From NCBI RefSeq assembly GCF_900116105.1, contig NZ_FPAC01000001.1, positions 796,862 to 860,861 on the forward strand: a stretch of DNA of 64,000 bases. The letters run 5' to 3'. Source of the DNA: Paenibacillus sp. 453mf. GTDB lineage: Bacteria; Bacillota; Bacilli; Paenibacillales; Paenibacillaceae. Of the stretch, positions 34,273-43,381 are shown piece after piece; the first letter of the stretch is position 1, and every line of letters begins with the position of its first letter. The position numbers and the translations under genes are program-made. Below the pieces are notes generated by a model. It saw only the letters and a list, made by a program, of their open reading frames with translations, was not told where the DNA came from and searched no databases.

Positions 34273-35853
34273 ATGGCGATACGCCTGCCTATACAGTTTG
34301 CTGAACGAATGAAGAAGATGCTTGGCGATGAATATGAACTTTTTGTGAAGTCATATGATAGTGCACCTCATGCAGGCATTCGTGTTAATACGTTAAAAAT
34401 TGATCCTGCATCTTTTGCCGAGATCTCTCCGTTCCCTTTGAAACCAATCCCATGGTGTGAAACAGGATATTATATCCCTGCCGGCAGTAAGCCAGGTCTC
34501 ACTCCATATTATCATGCGGGTCTCTATTACGTTCAAGAACCAAGTGCAATGGCTCCGGTAGAGCTGCTGAAAGCACAGCCTGGTGATCATGTGCTTGATC
34601 TATGTGCTGCGCCAGGCGGGAAATCAACTCAGATCGCAGCAGATCTGAAGGGCAGGGGCATACTGGTAACAAATGATATCAGTACAGACCGGACCAAGGC
34701 TCTTGCCAAAAATATAGAAATGTATGGCGTTCGAAATGCAGTTGTTCTAAATGAAAGCCCAGAACGCATTGCCGATGCTTTTCCTCATTATTTTGATAAA
34801 ATATTGATTGATGCCCCCTGCTCAGGTGAAGGAATGTTCCGTAAGGATGAGGACATGATACGCCAATGGGACCACCACTCCATTGAGCGCTGTGTGCTGA
34901 TGCAGCGTGATATATTGGATACCGCAGCGAGGCTGCTTGCTCCAGGGGGAAGATTAGTATATTCAACTTGTACATTTGCTCCTGAGGAGAACGAGGCAAT
35001 GATCGGAGAGTTTCTATTGAAGAATTCATCGTTCCGAGTGGTTCCTATTCAGCATGTGAGCGGAATATCCGGCGGTCATCCTGAATGGATCGAGCAAGCT
35101 GCGGCTGTACATGAATTTGAGGGACTTCAGGTCGAGCCTGTATTGCAGGAAGAACATCCTGATCTATATGCGCAGCTTCAAGGCACAGGCAGATTATGGC
35201 CGCACTTAGTAGAAGGAGAAGGTCATTTTGTTGCGGTGCTTCAGCATGACGGCACTCCTCTTAATGAACCAGCCGATCAGCCATTATATGTGCACAATAC
35301 AGCTGAGAAGGAAGCTTCTCATGGGAGAAACGCCCTGAAGAAGAAACAGAAGCATAACGTGAAGCATGGGGGAGCAAAGCAGAGAAATCGGTCTGATCAA
35401 ATGCCGGTGGATGCTGAGACTGTCTTTCGAGAATTTGTTACTGAACAGCTGAATGTACAGCTTCCAGGACAAACGGTATTGTATGGAGAGAAGGTATACC
35501 AAACTCCCGTGGAACCTGAACGGCTTGCAGGTCTTCGGGTCATCCGCGCAGGATGGTTTATGGGATCAGTCAAAAATGGGCGATTCATGCCTTCCCAGGC
35601 ATTAGCATCGGCCTTGAATGCAGAGGAAGCGATAAGAAGTGTACAGCTTACCGTAGAGAGAGGCGAGGCAATCAAATATTTAAAGGGCGAAACACTGGAA
35701 ATCGGTGAGGACCGGTTGGTTAGATCAGGTACAGCTTCCTCAAAAGGATATACACTCGTGACTGTTAATGGGTATTCCGTTGGATGGGCGAAATGGCAGG
35801 AAGGCAGACTCAAAAATGAATATCCGGCAGGATGGAGGTGGACCTCGGTATGA
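34273..35853 (+). CDS. RsmF-type rRNA (cytosine-C5) methyltransferase, copy A
   Basis: SAM-dependent RNA m5C methyltransferase of the RsmB/RsmF/NOP2 family. The SAM site is LDLCAAPGGKSTQ (108-120), motif IV DAPCSGEGMFRKD (C183) and motif VI YSTCTF (C233, catalytic). A C-terminal PUA-like RNA-binding region ends in NGYSVGWAKW. A basic spacer (about 340-375; KKKQKHNVKHGGAKQRNR) separates the domains. Length is 526 residues. A second homologue lies at 38.8-40.2 kb on the other strand. It overlaps the RsuA-type gene by ATGA, forming an rRNA-modification operon. Confidence 0.9.
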   Translation: MAIRLPIQFAERMKKMLGDEYELFVKSYDSAPHAGIRVNTLKIDPASFAEISPFPLKPIPWCETGYYIPAGSKPGLTPYYHAGLYYVQEPSAMAPVELLKAQPGDHVLDLCAAPGGKSTQIAADLKGRGILVTNDISTDRTKALAKNIEMYGVRNAVVLNESPERIADAFPHYFDKILIDAPCSGEGMFRKDEDMIRQWDHHSIERCVLMQRDILDTAARLLAPGGRLVYSTCTFAPEENEAMIGEFLLKNSSFRVVPIQHVSGISGGHPEWIEQAAAVHEFEGLQVEPVLQEEHPDLYAQLQGTGRLWPHLVEGEGHFVAVLQHDGTPLNEPADQPLYVHNTAEKEASHGRNALKKKQKHNVKHGGAKQRNRSDQMPVDAETVFREFVTEQLNVQLPGQTVLYGEKVYQTPVEPERLAGLRVIRAGWFMGSVKNGRFMPSQALASALNAEEAIRSVQLTVERGEAIKYLKGETLEIGEDRLVRSGTASSKGYTLVTVNGYSVGWAKWQEGRLKNEYPAGWRWTSV

Positions 35854-36608
35854 GTGAGAATACGATGAAAAAAACTGGCAAAAAGCTGCGGATTGATAAA
35901 ATACTGAGCCATATGGGTTACGGAACTCGATCCGAAATTAAGAAAGCCGTCAAGAACGGCTATGTTACGGTGGATGGCAAAACCATTAAAAACAGCGGTA
36001 TGCAGGTCGACCCAGACCGTGATATTGTAGAAATTGATGGTGAAGTAGTGAAATATAGAGAGTATATCTATTTGATGCTGCATAAGCCTCCAGGAGTTAT
36101 TTCGGCTACAGAAGATTTAAGAGAAGAGACGGTTATTGATCTGTTGGATGAAGAATACGTCATTTTTCAGCCCTTTCCCGTTGGAAGGCTGGACAAGGAT
36201 ACAGAAGGTCTGCTGCTGCTCACCAATGACGGACAGCTTGCACACAATCTGTTGTCTCCGCGTAAGCATGTTCCAAAGACGTATGAGGCTAAGGTCCTCG
36301 GAAGGATTGGAGATAAAGAAATTACAGTCTTTCAGCAGGGGGTTACTCTTGATGACGGTTATGTCACCAAGCCAGCAGAACTGATTGTTATCTCGGAAGA
36401 ACAGACAGATATGGGCATTATCTCGAATGTTCAGGTTACGATTCATGAGGGCAAATTCCATCAGGTCAAGCGGATGTTTGAAGCCGTGGGATCTAAAGTG
36501 CTGTATTTAAAACGGATCTCAATGGGAAGTCTTGCTCTCGATCCGGAGCTTCCGATGGGATCCTATCGCGAGTTGACAGAAGAAGAACTAAACAGCCTTA
36601 TCAATTGA
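35850..36608 (+). CDS. RsuA-family pseudouridine synthase
   Basis: A 252-residue rRNA pseudouridine synthase. It has an S4 RNA-binding domain (about 13-60; RIDKILSHMGYGTRSEIKKAVKNG) and a catalytic domain with the active-site Asp in VGRLDKDTEGLLLLTNDG (D115), plus KTYEAKV and EGKFHQVKRMFEAVG. RsuA in E. coli modifies 16S rRNA at 516; the exact target here is unproven. ATG at 35850 overlaps the stop of the methyltransferase gene (ATGA), the basis for choosing it over an upstream in-frame ATG. Confidence 0.92.
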   Translation: MSENTMKKTGKKLRIDKILSHMGYGTRSEIKKAVKNGYVTVDGKTIKNSGMQVDPDRDIVEIDGEVVKYREYIYLMLHKPPGVISATEDLREETVIDLLDEEYVIFQPFPVGRLDKDTEGLLLLTNDGQLAHNLLSPRKHVPKTYEAKVLGRIGDKEITVFQQGVTLDDGYVTKPAELIVISEEQTDMGIISNVQVTIHEGKFHQVKRMFEAVGSKVLYLKRISMGSLALDPELPMGSYRELTEEELNSLIN

Positions 36609-36656
36609 TCCTTGATGAGATGATACAAACAAATAGAGAATAAGGATGGATAGGAT

Positions 36657-37460
36657 ATGACATATCGATTAATCGCACTTGATGTGGACGGAACACTGTT
36701 AAATGACCATCATGAATTGTCAGCGGCAAACAAAGAGAGTATTCAGCAGGCTGCAAAAAATGGAGCGGAATTTGTATTATGTACGGGAAGAGGTCCTGTC
36801 AATACAATTCCAATCATGGAGGACATGGGACTTAACGGGTACGTAATTACTCATAATGGTGCAGCAACGGTGGACATTAAGACGCGTAAAGTGGTTGATC
36901 AGTTTCCAATACAAGCTGAAGAGCTGGTGCCATATATAGATTACTGCCGTCAGCACGACATTCATTTTGATGTGAATACTGCGTTTGGGCTATATGTTGA
37001 CCGTGCAGACGAAATGACGCTTGAAGTTCGCAGCATGTATGAGGCTGTATTCCTTACGCCGATGGACCTTCCTTTATGGGCTGATCTGAGGGAGCCTGTC
37101 GTGAAATTCTCGGCATTTGGAAGCTTAGAGGCCATGAATGCACTGGAGAAAGAGTGGAGTACGTGGAACAGTCCATTCTATATGGTTCGCAGTGGTGATT
37201 TTTTTCTCGATCTGATGCATAAGGATGCATCCAAAGGGGCGGCTTTGCAGCGGTTGGCTGAGAAAAGAGGATATCGCCCAGAAGAAGTACTGGCGATGGG
37301 AAATTATTATAATGACATTACAATGCTTACATTTGCGGGTAAAGGTATTGCAATGGATAATTCTCCTGTCGAAGTGAAGGCTGCAGCCGATGAAATTACA
37401 TTGTCTAACAATGATAGTGGGGTTCATCATGCGTTAGTTAAGCATGTGGTCAACGTATAA
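36657..37460 (+). CDS. Cof-type HAD superfamily phosphatase
   Basis: A 267-residue sugar-phosphatase-like HAD protein of the Cof/YxeH group. Motif I is DVDGTLL (D9 nucleophile, D11), motif II CTGRG, motif III lies in KDASKGAALQRL and motif IV in AMGNYYNDITML. Note that Tyr replaces the usual Asp in GDxxND (GNYYND). The C2-type cap (about 85-185) sits between. Substrates are typically small phosphosugars or FMN/PLP; none can be assigned. ATG follows AAGGATGGATAGG. It is probably the third gene of the methyltransferase/RsuA transcript. Confidence 0.88.
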   Translation: MTYRLIALDVDGTLLNDHHELSAANKESIQQAAKNGAEFVLCTGRGPVNTIPIMEDMGLNGYVITHNGAATVDIKTRKVVDQFPIQAEELVPYIDYCRQHDIHFDVNTAFGLYVDRADEMTLEVRSMYEAVFLTPMDLPLWADLREPVVKFSAFGSLEAMNALEKEWSTWNSPFYMVRSGDFFLDLMHKDASKGAALQRLAEKRGYRPEEVLAMGNYYNDITMLTFAGKGIAMDNSPVEVKAAADEITLSNNDSGVHHALVKHVVNV

Positions 37461-37556
37461 GTAATATTCTTCCTCTCATTAGGGCATTCTAGATACATAG
37501 CCAGCTTAACATGGTTACAGTAATAATTTCCGGCATAATTAGGAGGTAGTAATAAC

Positions 37557-38627
37557 GTGAGCTATCATATTCGGCTAAGACCTGATCTAAGAACATCGAA
37601 TGGTGAAGTCCATGACATTATGGTAGAACATAAATATGCAGGCTCACTTATCCTTGTATTCCGGGAAGGTCAAAGACTGGCAGGCAGTGTCCAGCTGGAT
37701 GCAGAAAGTATTCCAAGGGATGCCAAAGATGAGATTATTGCTTATGTGCAAGAATATGTGCTTCAATTCCGTGATGCGGTGTCAGCTGAGCACTTTGATA
37801 TTATGTTATCCTGGGGCAGGGTTGAGAGCGTACTGGGAGATGAAGAGGTATATGATGAGTATACTTTTGAGGATGGGTTTGATGAGAGATCTGAAGAAGG
37901 CCTGATTGAGTATGGGGCTTTTCATACGGAGGAGCAATCGGTTTTTCGGTATGAGGATGAGACGGGTGAAATGCAGATTGAACTGATCAGTGCGGGCCGG
38001 AATGTGTCTTCATACGAGCTGCAAACAGGAAATGGCCACAAGATTGCTGAAGCTGTACTTAAGCAGTATGGGGCGGATATTAAGGGAGTAGTGGACTGGC
38101 TCGTAGTTCCTGACGAAGAGGATCTTGAAACAGCTGAAGAGCTGCTCGTATCCGAGGTTAATGATGAAGAGATTGATACAATAACGATAGATATGCAATT
38201 TGAAGGCTATCGTGTTGCGCTGTTAGAGCTGGAGCATCGAGATTTCACAGAGATGGATGATGAGGAGACCCGTGAGGGATTAGATTGGGATGAGGATGGC
38301 ATGGAGCCGAAAATGACGAGTCATGGACCTGTCAATCAGGACTATTATGCCTCTCTAATTCGTCATGACCGCGATATCCTGACATACGAGCTGTTCTTTA
38401 AGGAAAGTGGCGGATACCCGGCAGCAACAGCGACGGTTGATATTAGTGATGCTGAAATTTCAGGATACATCGACTATTATATCCATCCAAGTGAAGAGCA
38501 GCGTGAACAGCTGTTTCTGCTCATGGCTCGGGAGCTTGACAAAGAAACGGATGTGAATAAGCTTCATTTGACGATGCTGTACCGCAATGCCGTAATCGAT
38601 GAGATTGAGCTTGCTGAGTTGGATTAG
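37557..38627 (+). CDS. Acidic protein with three internal repeats, unknown function
   Basis: A 356-residue very acidic cytosolic protein (GTG start after AGGAGG) that I do not recognise. It appears to hold three diverged copies of an 80-90 residue module: residues 21-95 (SLILVFREGQRLAGSVQLDAE ... IIAYVQEYV), 135-225 (SYELQTGNGHKIAEAVLKQY ... IKGVVDWLVVPDEED) and 270-354 (TYELFFKESGGYPAATATVD ... ISGYIDYYIHPSEEQ). Each has two or three beta strands, a turn and a long helix. Acidic linkers (DEEVYDEYTFEDGFDE; DDEETREGLDWDEDG) join them. It stands alone before a bidirectional terminator. Confidence 0.75.
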   Translation: MSYHIRLRPDLRTSNGEVHDIMVEHKYAGSLILVFREGQRLAGSVQLDAESIPRDAKDEIIAYVQEYVLQFRDAVSAEHFDIMLSWGRVESVLGDEEVYDEYTFEDGFDERSEEGLIEYGAFHTEEQSVFRYEDETGEMQIELISAGRNVSSYELQTGNGHKIAEAVLKQYGADIKGVVDWLVVPDEEDLETAEELLVSEVNDEEIDTITIDMQFEGYRVALLELEHRDFTEMDDEETREGLDWDEDGMEPKMTSHGPVNQDYYASLIRHDRDILTYELFFKESGGYPAATATVDISDAEISGYIDYYIHPSEEQREQLFLLMARELDKETDVNKLHLTMLYRNAVIDEIELAELD

Positions 38628-38676
38628 AACTTGATTTCTAAGTACAGCATAATATGCAGTATTGTCAACTTGAAAT

Positions 38677-38747
38677 AAAACAGCACTCGCCATAATTTAT
38701 GGCTGGGACTCCCCTTAGGGGCAAAGTCCCGTTCGAGTGCTGTTTTT
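38677..38747. terminator. Bidirectional terminator
   Basis: AAAACAGCACTCG and CGAGTGCTGTTTTT enclose an inner ACTCCCC/GGGGCAAAGT-type hairpin. It lies between convergent genes. Confidence 0.85.
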
Positions 38748-38795
38748 GTATTTGATATGGATTAACCATGTGTCTGAGCTGTTTATCGGATCTGC

Positions 38796-40172
38796 TTATA
38801 CGTTAATACGCAGCCCTTTAGGGCGTTTATTCTTAAGCTGACCATTGCTTGCTTTGGCCCAGCCCACAGGGTAACCTCTCGTTGTCACCATTACCCAGCC
38901 TTGAAGCAGGGGATCGAGAGTAAGGGTCTCGCCGCGAAGATAAGCCTGCAGCTCCGTGGAATCAGGCGGAAGATCATAGGATAGCAATGCCTGTTCTGGA
39001 GCAGCTGACATCGCCAGTGCATGCGCTGGCTCGAACCGCCCCTTCTTCCAATCTCCGAGATGAAGTCCGGGGCGGGGAGTTTTTAATCCCTTCAGTTGTT
39101 CGTCTGAGATTTTCAGTTCGCTCGTTTCGGGCAAGTAGTACAGTGCTTCTCCATACAACAGAGGTCTTCCTGGCTGAAGTGAAAAACCTGGGAGATTCGT
39201 GCCCGCCCATTCTTGATATCCCGCCCAGGCTGCAGTAACACCGGCATCGGCGATCTTTTCCCCTCTTTTTCGCGGCTTAGATGTAGGCTGCTCTCCAAAG
39301 GTTCGTTCGGCTCTCCCACCTGTGGCTTTTTTCTTGAGCAGAGCGACAAAGTGTCCCTCTCCCTCACTCTGATGCGGCCAGATTCGTTCGGTCCGAACCC
39401 ATTCCATATCCTTATATTCGTTTATGAAACGCTCAACAGTATCTTCATTTTCCTGTCGGTTAAATGTGCAGGTGGAATAGGCGAGATGTCCCCCGGGCTT
39501 CAGCATTTTGTAAGCTTCCTGCAGAATGTCCCACTGGCGGGCGGCGCATATTTGAACAGATGATGGAGACCATTCGTTAATAGCTTCAAGGTCTTTACGA
39601 AACATTCCCTCACCAGAGCAAGGGGCATCAAGCATAATTCGATCAAACACCTCTGGGAACCGAGCGGACAGCTCATCAGGTGTCGCATTAACGACAACCG
39701 TCCGGGTAAGGCCGATTCTCTCTACGTTTTCAGCTAATATTCGAGCCCGTCCGTTATGAATTTCGTTAGAGACGAGCAGCCCCGTATCCTTCATCTTTAC
39801 AGCCATATGCGTCGTCTTGCCGCCAGGTGCTGCAGCAAGGTCTAAGACGGTCTCGTATGGCTGAGGATCTAGCAGCTCGATGGCGGACATTGCAGAAGGC
39901 TCTTGAATATAATATAGTCCGGCTGTGTGATAAGGGTGTTTGCCAGGTCTGACTTGACTATTGTAATAATATCCTGTGTTGCACCAAGGGACCTTCTTAA
40001 GCTGGAACTGCTGGGCAATGGGCTCTATGTGTTCTTCCTTGAGCTTCAAGCTATTGAGCCGGAGAGCTTGTGTACGCGGCTTGTCGTAGCTATCAAGAAA
40101 TGCAGTAGTCTCCTGCCCGAGCATGGATTTCATCTGTTCGATAAAGTCCTGGGGCAGTGTTTCCTTACTCAT
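38796..40172 (-). CDS. RsmF-type rRNA (cytosine-C5) methyltransferase, copy B
   Basis: Second RNA m5C methyltransferase of the window, 458 residues. It has the same layout as copy A: SAM site LDLAAAPGGKTTH (109-122), motif IV DAPCSGEGMFRKD (C185), motif VI YSTCTF (C235), a basic spacer (about 290-315) and a C-terminal PUA-like region with TRGYPVGWAKAS. ATG follows AAGGAG. The two copies share the PWC-TGYY and GLYY-QEPSAM blocks but differ widely elsewhere, so they are old paralogues with different targets rather than a recent duplication. It is monocistronic, divergent from a glycosyltransferase gene. Confidence 0.9.
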   Translation of the reverse strand: MSKETLPQDFIEQMKSMLGQETTAFLDSYDKPRTQALRLNSLKLKEEHIEPIAQQFQLKKVPWCNTGYYYNSQVRPGKHPYHTAGLYYIQEPSAMSAIELLDPQPYETVLDLAAAPGGKTTHMAVKMKDTGLLVSNEIHNGRARILAENVERIGLTRTVVVNATPDELSARFPEVFDRIMLDAPCSGEGMFRKDLEAINEWSPSSVQICAARQWDILQEAYKMLKPGGHLAYSTCTFNRQENEDTVERFINEYKDMEWVRTERIWPHQSEGEGHFVALLKKKATGGRAERTFGEQPTSKPRKRGEKIADAGVTAAWAGYQEWAGTNLPGFSLQPGRPLLYGEALYYLPETSELKISDEQLKGLKTPRPGLHLGDWKKGRFEPAHALAMSAAPEQALLSYDLPPDSTELQAYLRGETLTLDPLLQGWVMVTTRGYPVGWAKASNGQLKNKRPKGLRINV

Positions 40173-40273
40173 GTTTTTTCAAATCTCCTTCGTATCTTCT
40201 TTACTGGAACATATGAGCTAATATATCATGATTAAAGACTTGCTTTCAAAAGAATCCAAGAAAGGGGCACTAA

Positions 40274-41407
40274 ATGATGCGACTGCTCCAAGCTTTATTT
40301 TTCCCTCCTGAGCAGCCAGGGGGAGTATCATCTATGATTCCTTACCTTCAGGAACGCTTCAACAGCCCAAGATGGGAGATGGAGCTGTTCTCGCTTCCGA
40401 AACGAATCCGTAACAAGGGGAGCGAAGAGATTCGCTTTGATACTTTTGACTGGACAACGTACGGTGAAAGCCCAATTGTTCAGAAATATATCCAAACCTT
40501 CCGCGATTATTTATGGTGGATCAAGCTTCGCATACATAAGCCCTATGATTTGATCCATGCACACCATCCGATAGCAGGACTGGCGATGAAGAAGGCTTTT
40601 CCATCAACGCCTTTGATTCAAACGATTCACTCCAGCTATGAGCGGGAACTGATTCTGAATGGAAAAATCGAAGAGAACGGGTTAGAGCATCGCTTCCTGA
40701 CCTCTCTCTATGGTGAGCTGGAACATGCGGCCGATTGCATGTTAACCGTATCTCAATCGTTCCGCAGCTATATGTCGCCGTATGTTAAATTTCCCGAAAA
40801 CATCGAAATTGTACCGAATGGCTTCGATGAGAAAAGATTTAAACCGATTCCTCATGAGAATGAGGTGCCTCAGCTGGTAACGGTGTGCCGTCTCGTTCCG
40901 GCAAAAGGGATTGATGTGTTGTTTGAAGCCTGCTGCGAACTGAAAAAACGGGGTCATGATTATGTACTTCATATCATTGGAGATGGTCCTATCCGTTCCG
41001 AGCTGGAGGAATTGGCCCAGAAACTCGGCATCTACAATGAAACGATATTTTATGGCTACACACTGCATCCTGAAGAGTTCGTCCCGTTCTTTGACATCTT
41101 TGTCCTCCCATCAAGAGCAGAGGCGTTTGGTTCCGTATTTGCTGAGGCAGCACTGAGTTCACTGGCTTTAGTCGGAACCAATGTTGGAGGAATAGGTGAA
41201 CAAATCGAGGATGGCGTTAACGGGCTGCTCGTTCCCAAAGACAATGCTTTGGCACTTGCTGATGCATTGGAGAAGGTAATCCAGGATCCGTCATACCGCT
41301 ATGAGCTTGCCAGATCAGCGAGCGAAAAGGCGAAGACAGAGTATTCTCTAAGGCGCTCCGTTCATATGCTGAAGAAGCTGTATTTGAAGTTTGAGCGTTC
41401 CAATTGA
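40274..41407 (+). CDS. GT-B glycosyltransferase (family 4 type)
   Basis: A 377-residue retaining glycosyltransferase. The N-terminal acceptor domain opens with PPEQPGGVSSMI, the glycine-rich loop of family 4, and the C-terminal donor domain has VCRLVPAKGIDVLFEA, IIGDGPIRSELEEL and the EX7E motif RAEAFGSVFAEA. No signal peptide, so cytosolic or membrane-associated. Donor and acceptor are unknown and no polysaccharide cluster surrounds it. ATG follows AAGAAAGGGG at good distance. Confidence 0.87.
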   Translation: MMRLLQALFFPPEQPGGVSSMIPYLQERFNSPRWEMELFSLPKRIRNKGSEEIRFDTFDWTTYGESPIVQKYIQTFRDYLWWIKLRIHKPYDLIHAHHPIAGLAMKKAFPSTPLIQTIHSSYERELILNGKIEENGLEHRFLTSLYGELEHAADCMLTVSQSFRSYMSPYVKFPENIEIVPNGFDEKRFKPIPHENEVPQLVTVCRLVPAKGIDVLFEACCELKKRGHDYVLHIIGDGPIRSELEELAQKLGIYNETIFYGYTLHPEEFVPFFDIFVLPSRAEAFGSVFAEAALSSLALVGTNVGGIGEQIEDGVNGLLVPKDNALALADALEKVIQDPSYRYELARSASEKAKTEYSLRRSVHMLKKLYLKFERSN

Positions 41408-41416
41408 CCTCAGCTG

Positions 41417-42475
41417 TTATTCATTTTTCCTCTTATCTCTGAAGGAACCGAGCGGGCTCTTGATCAAGTGAGCTACCCATATAACGGCCAGCATCCCATA
41501 GATCGGGTACAAAATGGACAGAAGCGAACTGAAGCCAAACTGGCTAAGCAAGAAGCAGGACAGCATAATAAACAGCGTGATGAGCTTAGGCGATACTTTG
41601 AGATGCTCCCGTACCTGTAAGGTTATCCCATAAATATCGGCGACAAAAGTGCTGAAGATTTCCATAAATATCAGAAAGATATACATGAGCTGGATGGCTG
41701 CGCCCAGAGCAAATGCAATACTTCCCATCGGAACTTCAAACTGCACAATGCCAGGCATATAAGCCGACATGGCAAAGTGGGCTGTCATGAGCATGAATCC
41801 AATCCCGATTCCCCCGAGTATTCCGCCGTATTTAATGACTCGTCTGTCAGTGATCTGACTGCCGAGCGGCACGAGAATGGCCTGAGCCATGGCAAGATTG
41901 AATGAGCTGTACAATATGGGTGACAGCCAAGTCGCGAACATGCTGTGGTCGGTCTCCAGCCGCACAAAATTGGCTGCGCCCGGATGACCGGCGGTATGGA
42001 AAAGTATAAATAGAGACAGAGTCATCATGAGCGGAACGACAATGCTGTTCATCTGCAATATGGCATGGATACCTCGTCCAAGAAGAAGATATGTGCCGAC
42101 CAGTGTAATTAAAAGTCCGGTTTGATAGGACAGATGCAAATGCTCCATAAACACCGATCCTGCTCCTGCAAGAATGACACTGTTAACACCAATCAGCACG
42201 AACAAGGTGAAGAAGCTGATCCACTTTCCCGCTTTTTTCCCGAACAAGTGGCTGTTCAGATCTTCGTATGAATTGGCTCCAGTATCATGTGCCACCAGCA
42301 TCATTTTAGTACCCAGCCAAACAAAGAGCAGGCAGGACAGCAATATCGTAAGAGTTGCCCATTTTCCATATTCCGTAAAAAACTGCAATATTTCTTGACC
42401 GGTGGCAAATCCTGCACCAACAATAGTTCCAACATAAGTGAATGCGACTTGCAGCACCTTGGTACTCTGTCTCAT
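41417..42475 (-). CDS. YkvI-type membrane carrier
   Basis: A 352-residue membrane protein with about ten helices. It opens VAFTYVGTIVGAGFATGQEILQFF, a glycine-rich broken first helix typical of the APC/LeuT-fold YkvI family. The conserved SYEDLNSHLFGKKAG loop and AMAQAILVPLGSQ helix support this. Substrate unknown. ATG follows AAGGAGG. It is divergent from xpt; the intervening 184 bases contain three small hairpins. Confidence 0.82.
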   Translation of the reverse strand: MRQSTKVLQVAFTYVGTIVGAGFATGQEILQFFTEYGKWATLTILLSCLLFVWLGTKMMLVAHDTGANSYEDLNSHLFGKKAGKWISFFTLFVLIGVNSVILAGAGSVFMEHLHLSYQTGLLITLVGTYLLLGRGIHAILQMNSIVVPLMMTLSLFILFHTAGHPGAANFVRLETDHSMFATWLSPILYSSFNLAMAQAILVPLGSQITDRRVIKYGGILGGIGIGFMLMTAHFAMSAYMPGIVQFEVPMGSIAFALGAAIQLMYIFLIFMEIFSTFVADIYGITLQVREHLKVSPKLITLFIMLSCFLLSQFGFSSLLSILYPIYGMLAVIWVAHLIKSPLGSFRDKRKNE

Positions 42476-42522
42476 GCTTATCCTCCTTGTTAACTACATA
42501 TACAGAGCAGCACCTTCATGGG

Positions 42523-42607
42523 TGTAAGAAAGCCCTCTTACAAGGTATGCACTTGTCCACTTGGACATGACCCGGCTGCGGTATGAAGATAAACTTCTTG
42601 AAAGAAG
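42523..42607 (+). promoter_or_regulatory. Three-hairpin region upstream of xpt
   Basis: TGTAAGA/TCTTACA (42523-42542, loop AAGCCC), TGTCC/GGACA (42554-42567) and CTTCT/AGAAG (42594-42607) occur in a row in the xpt-ykvI gap. The purine riboswitch consensus that controls xpt in B. subtilis is not recognisable. Role unknown. Confidence 0.35.
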
Positions 42608-42659
42608 CTGGTGAGGTATGATACTTTTACGTCATAGGATAGGCTGGGAGGTCATATGC

Positions 42660-43229
42660 ATGGAAATATTAAAACAAAAAATTGTAGAGCAAGGTGTGGT
42701 CATATCAGATCAGGTGCTTAAGCTGGATGCGATACTCAATCATCAGATTGATCCTGAACTGACGATGCAGATGGGACGAGAGTTCTCTAGGCGTTTCGAA
42801 GCCGAAGGCATTACACGAATTGTAACTGTTGAGTCTTCGGGAATTCCGGTTGCCTTTGCAACAGCGGTTCATATGGGAGTGCCCCTTGTGTTTGCACGGA
42901 GAAAGAAGACGCTGCTGGCCGATCCTGACGCCTATTGTGAACGGGTGCCGTCTTTTACGAAAGGTATTGTGACAGATATTATGGTTTCACGGGAATTTAT
43001 AGATCCGAATGATCGAATATTATTTATAGATGACATTATTGCAAACGGAGATGCTGCAAAGGGGATCATCAAAATCGTTGAACGTTCGGGTGCCTCACTT
43101 GCTGGATTTGGTGTCGTTGTTGAGAAATGCTTCCAGTCCGGAGCGAGTACAATACGTGAACAAGGGATTCGGGTTGAATCACTGGTAAAAATTGAATCTC
43201 TCAAAGATGGGTTTGTAAGGTTTGCTTAA
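42660..43229 (+). CDS. xpt: Xanthine phosphoribosyltransferase
   Basis: Purine salvage enzyme: xanthine + PRPP gives XMP. The 189-residue protein begins MEILKQKIVEQG and has the type-I PRTase PRPP loop ILFIDDIIANGDAAKGI (about 121-137), the ESSGIPVA segment and ARRKKTLL, all typical of Xpt. The ATG at 42660 follows GGGAGG; upstream in-frame starts lack a site. The pbuX permease that often follows xpt is absent. Confidence 0.93.
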   Translation: MEILKQKIVEQGVVISDQVLKLDAILNHQIDPELTMQMGREFSRRFEAEGITRIVTVESSGIPVAFATAVHMGVPLVFARRKKTLLADPDAYCERVPSFTKGIVTDIMVSREFIDPNDRILFIDDIIANGDAAKGIIKIVERSGASLAGFGVVVEKCFQSGASTIREQGIRVESLVKIESLKDGFVRFA

Positions 43230-43321
43230 GTTCTTTTTTCAGGATTTTGCATAATTCGGTTTATGACTATTCCTTACATGGGTAATTTTCCATTAATACG
43301 GCCTAATTTTGCTCATTATCT

Positions 43322-43350
43322 TTGCACGGGGCAGGATAATGGCTTATAAT
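43322..43350 (+). promoter_or_regulatory. Promoter of the 108-aa gene
   Basis: TTGCAC at 43322-43327 and TATAAT at 43345-43350, spacer 17, about 30 bases before the AGAGGAGG ribosome site. Confidence 0.7.
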
Positions 43351-43381
43351 GAAATAAGATTAGGGAGAGGAGGCAACAACA

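Noticed and set aside
35397..36083. 228-codon minus-strand frame at the methyltransferase/RsuA-type junction
   Set aside because: Covers two recognisable plus-strand genes; no ribosome site.
42476..42659. Purine riboswitch upstream of xpt
   Set aside because: The conserved loop and junction bases of the purine aptamer are not present.
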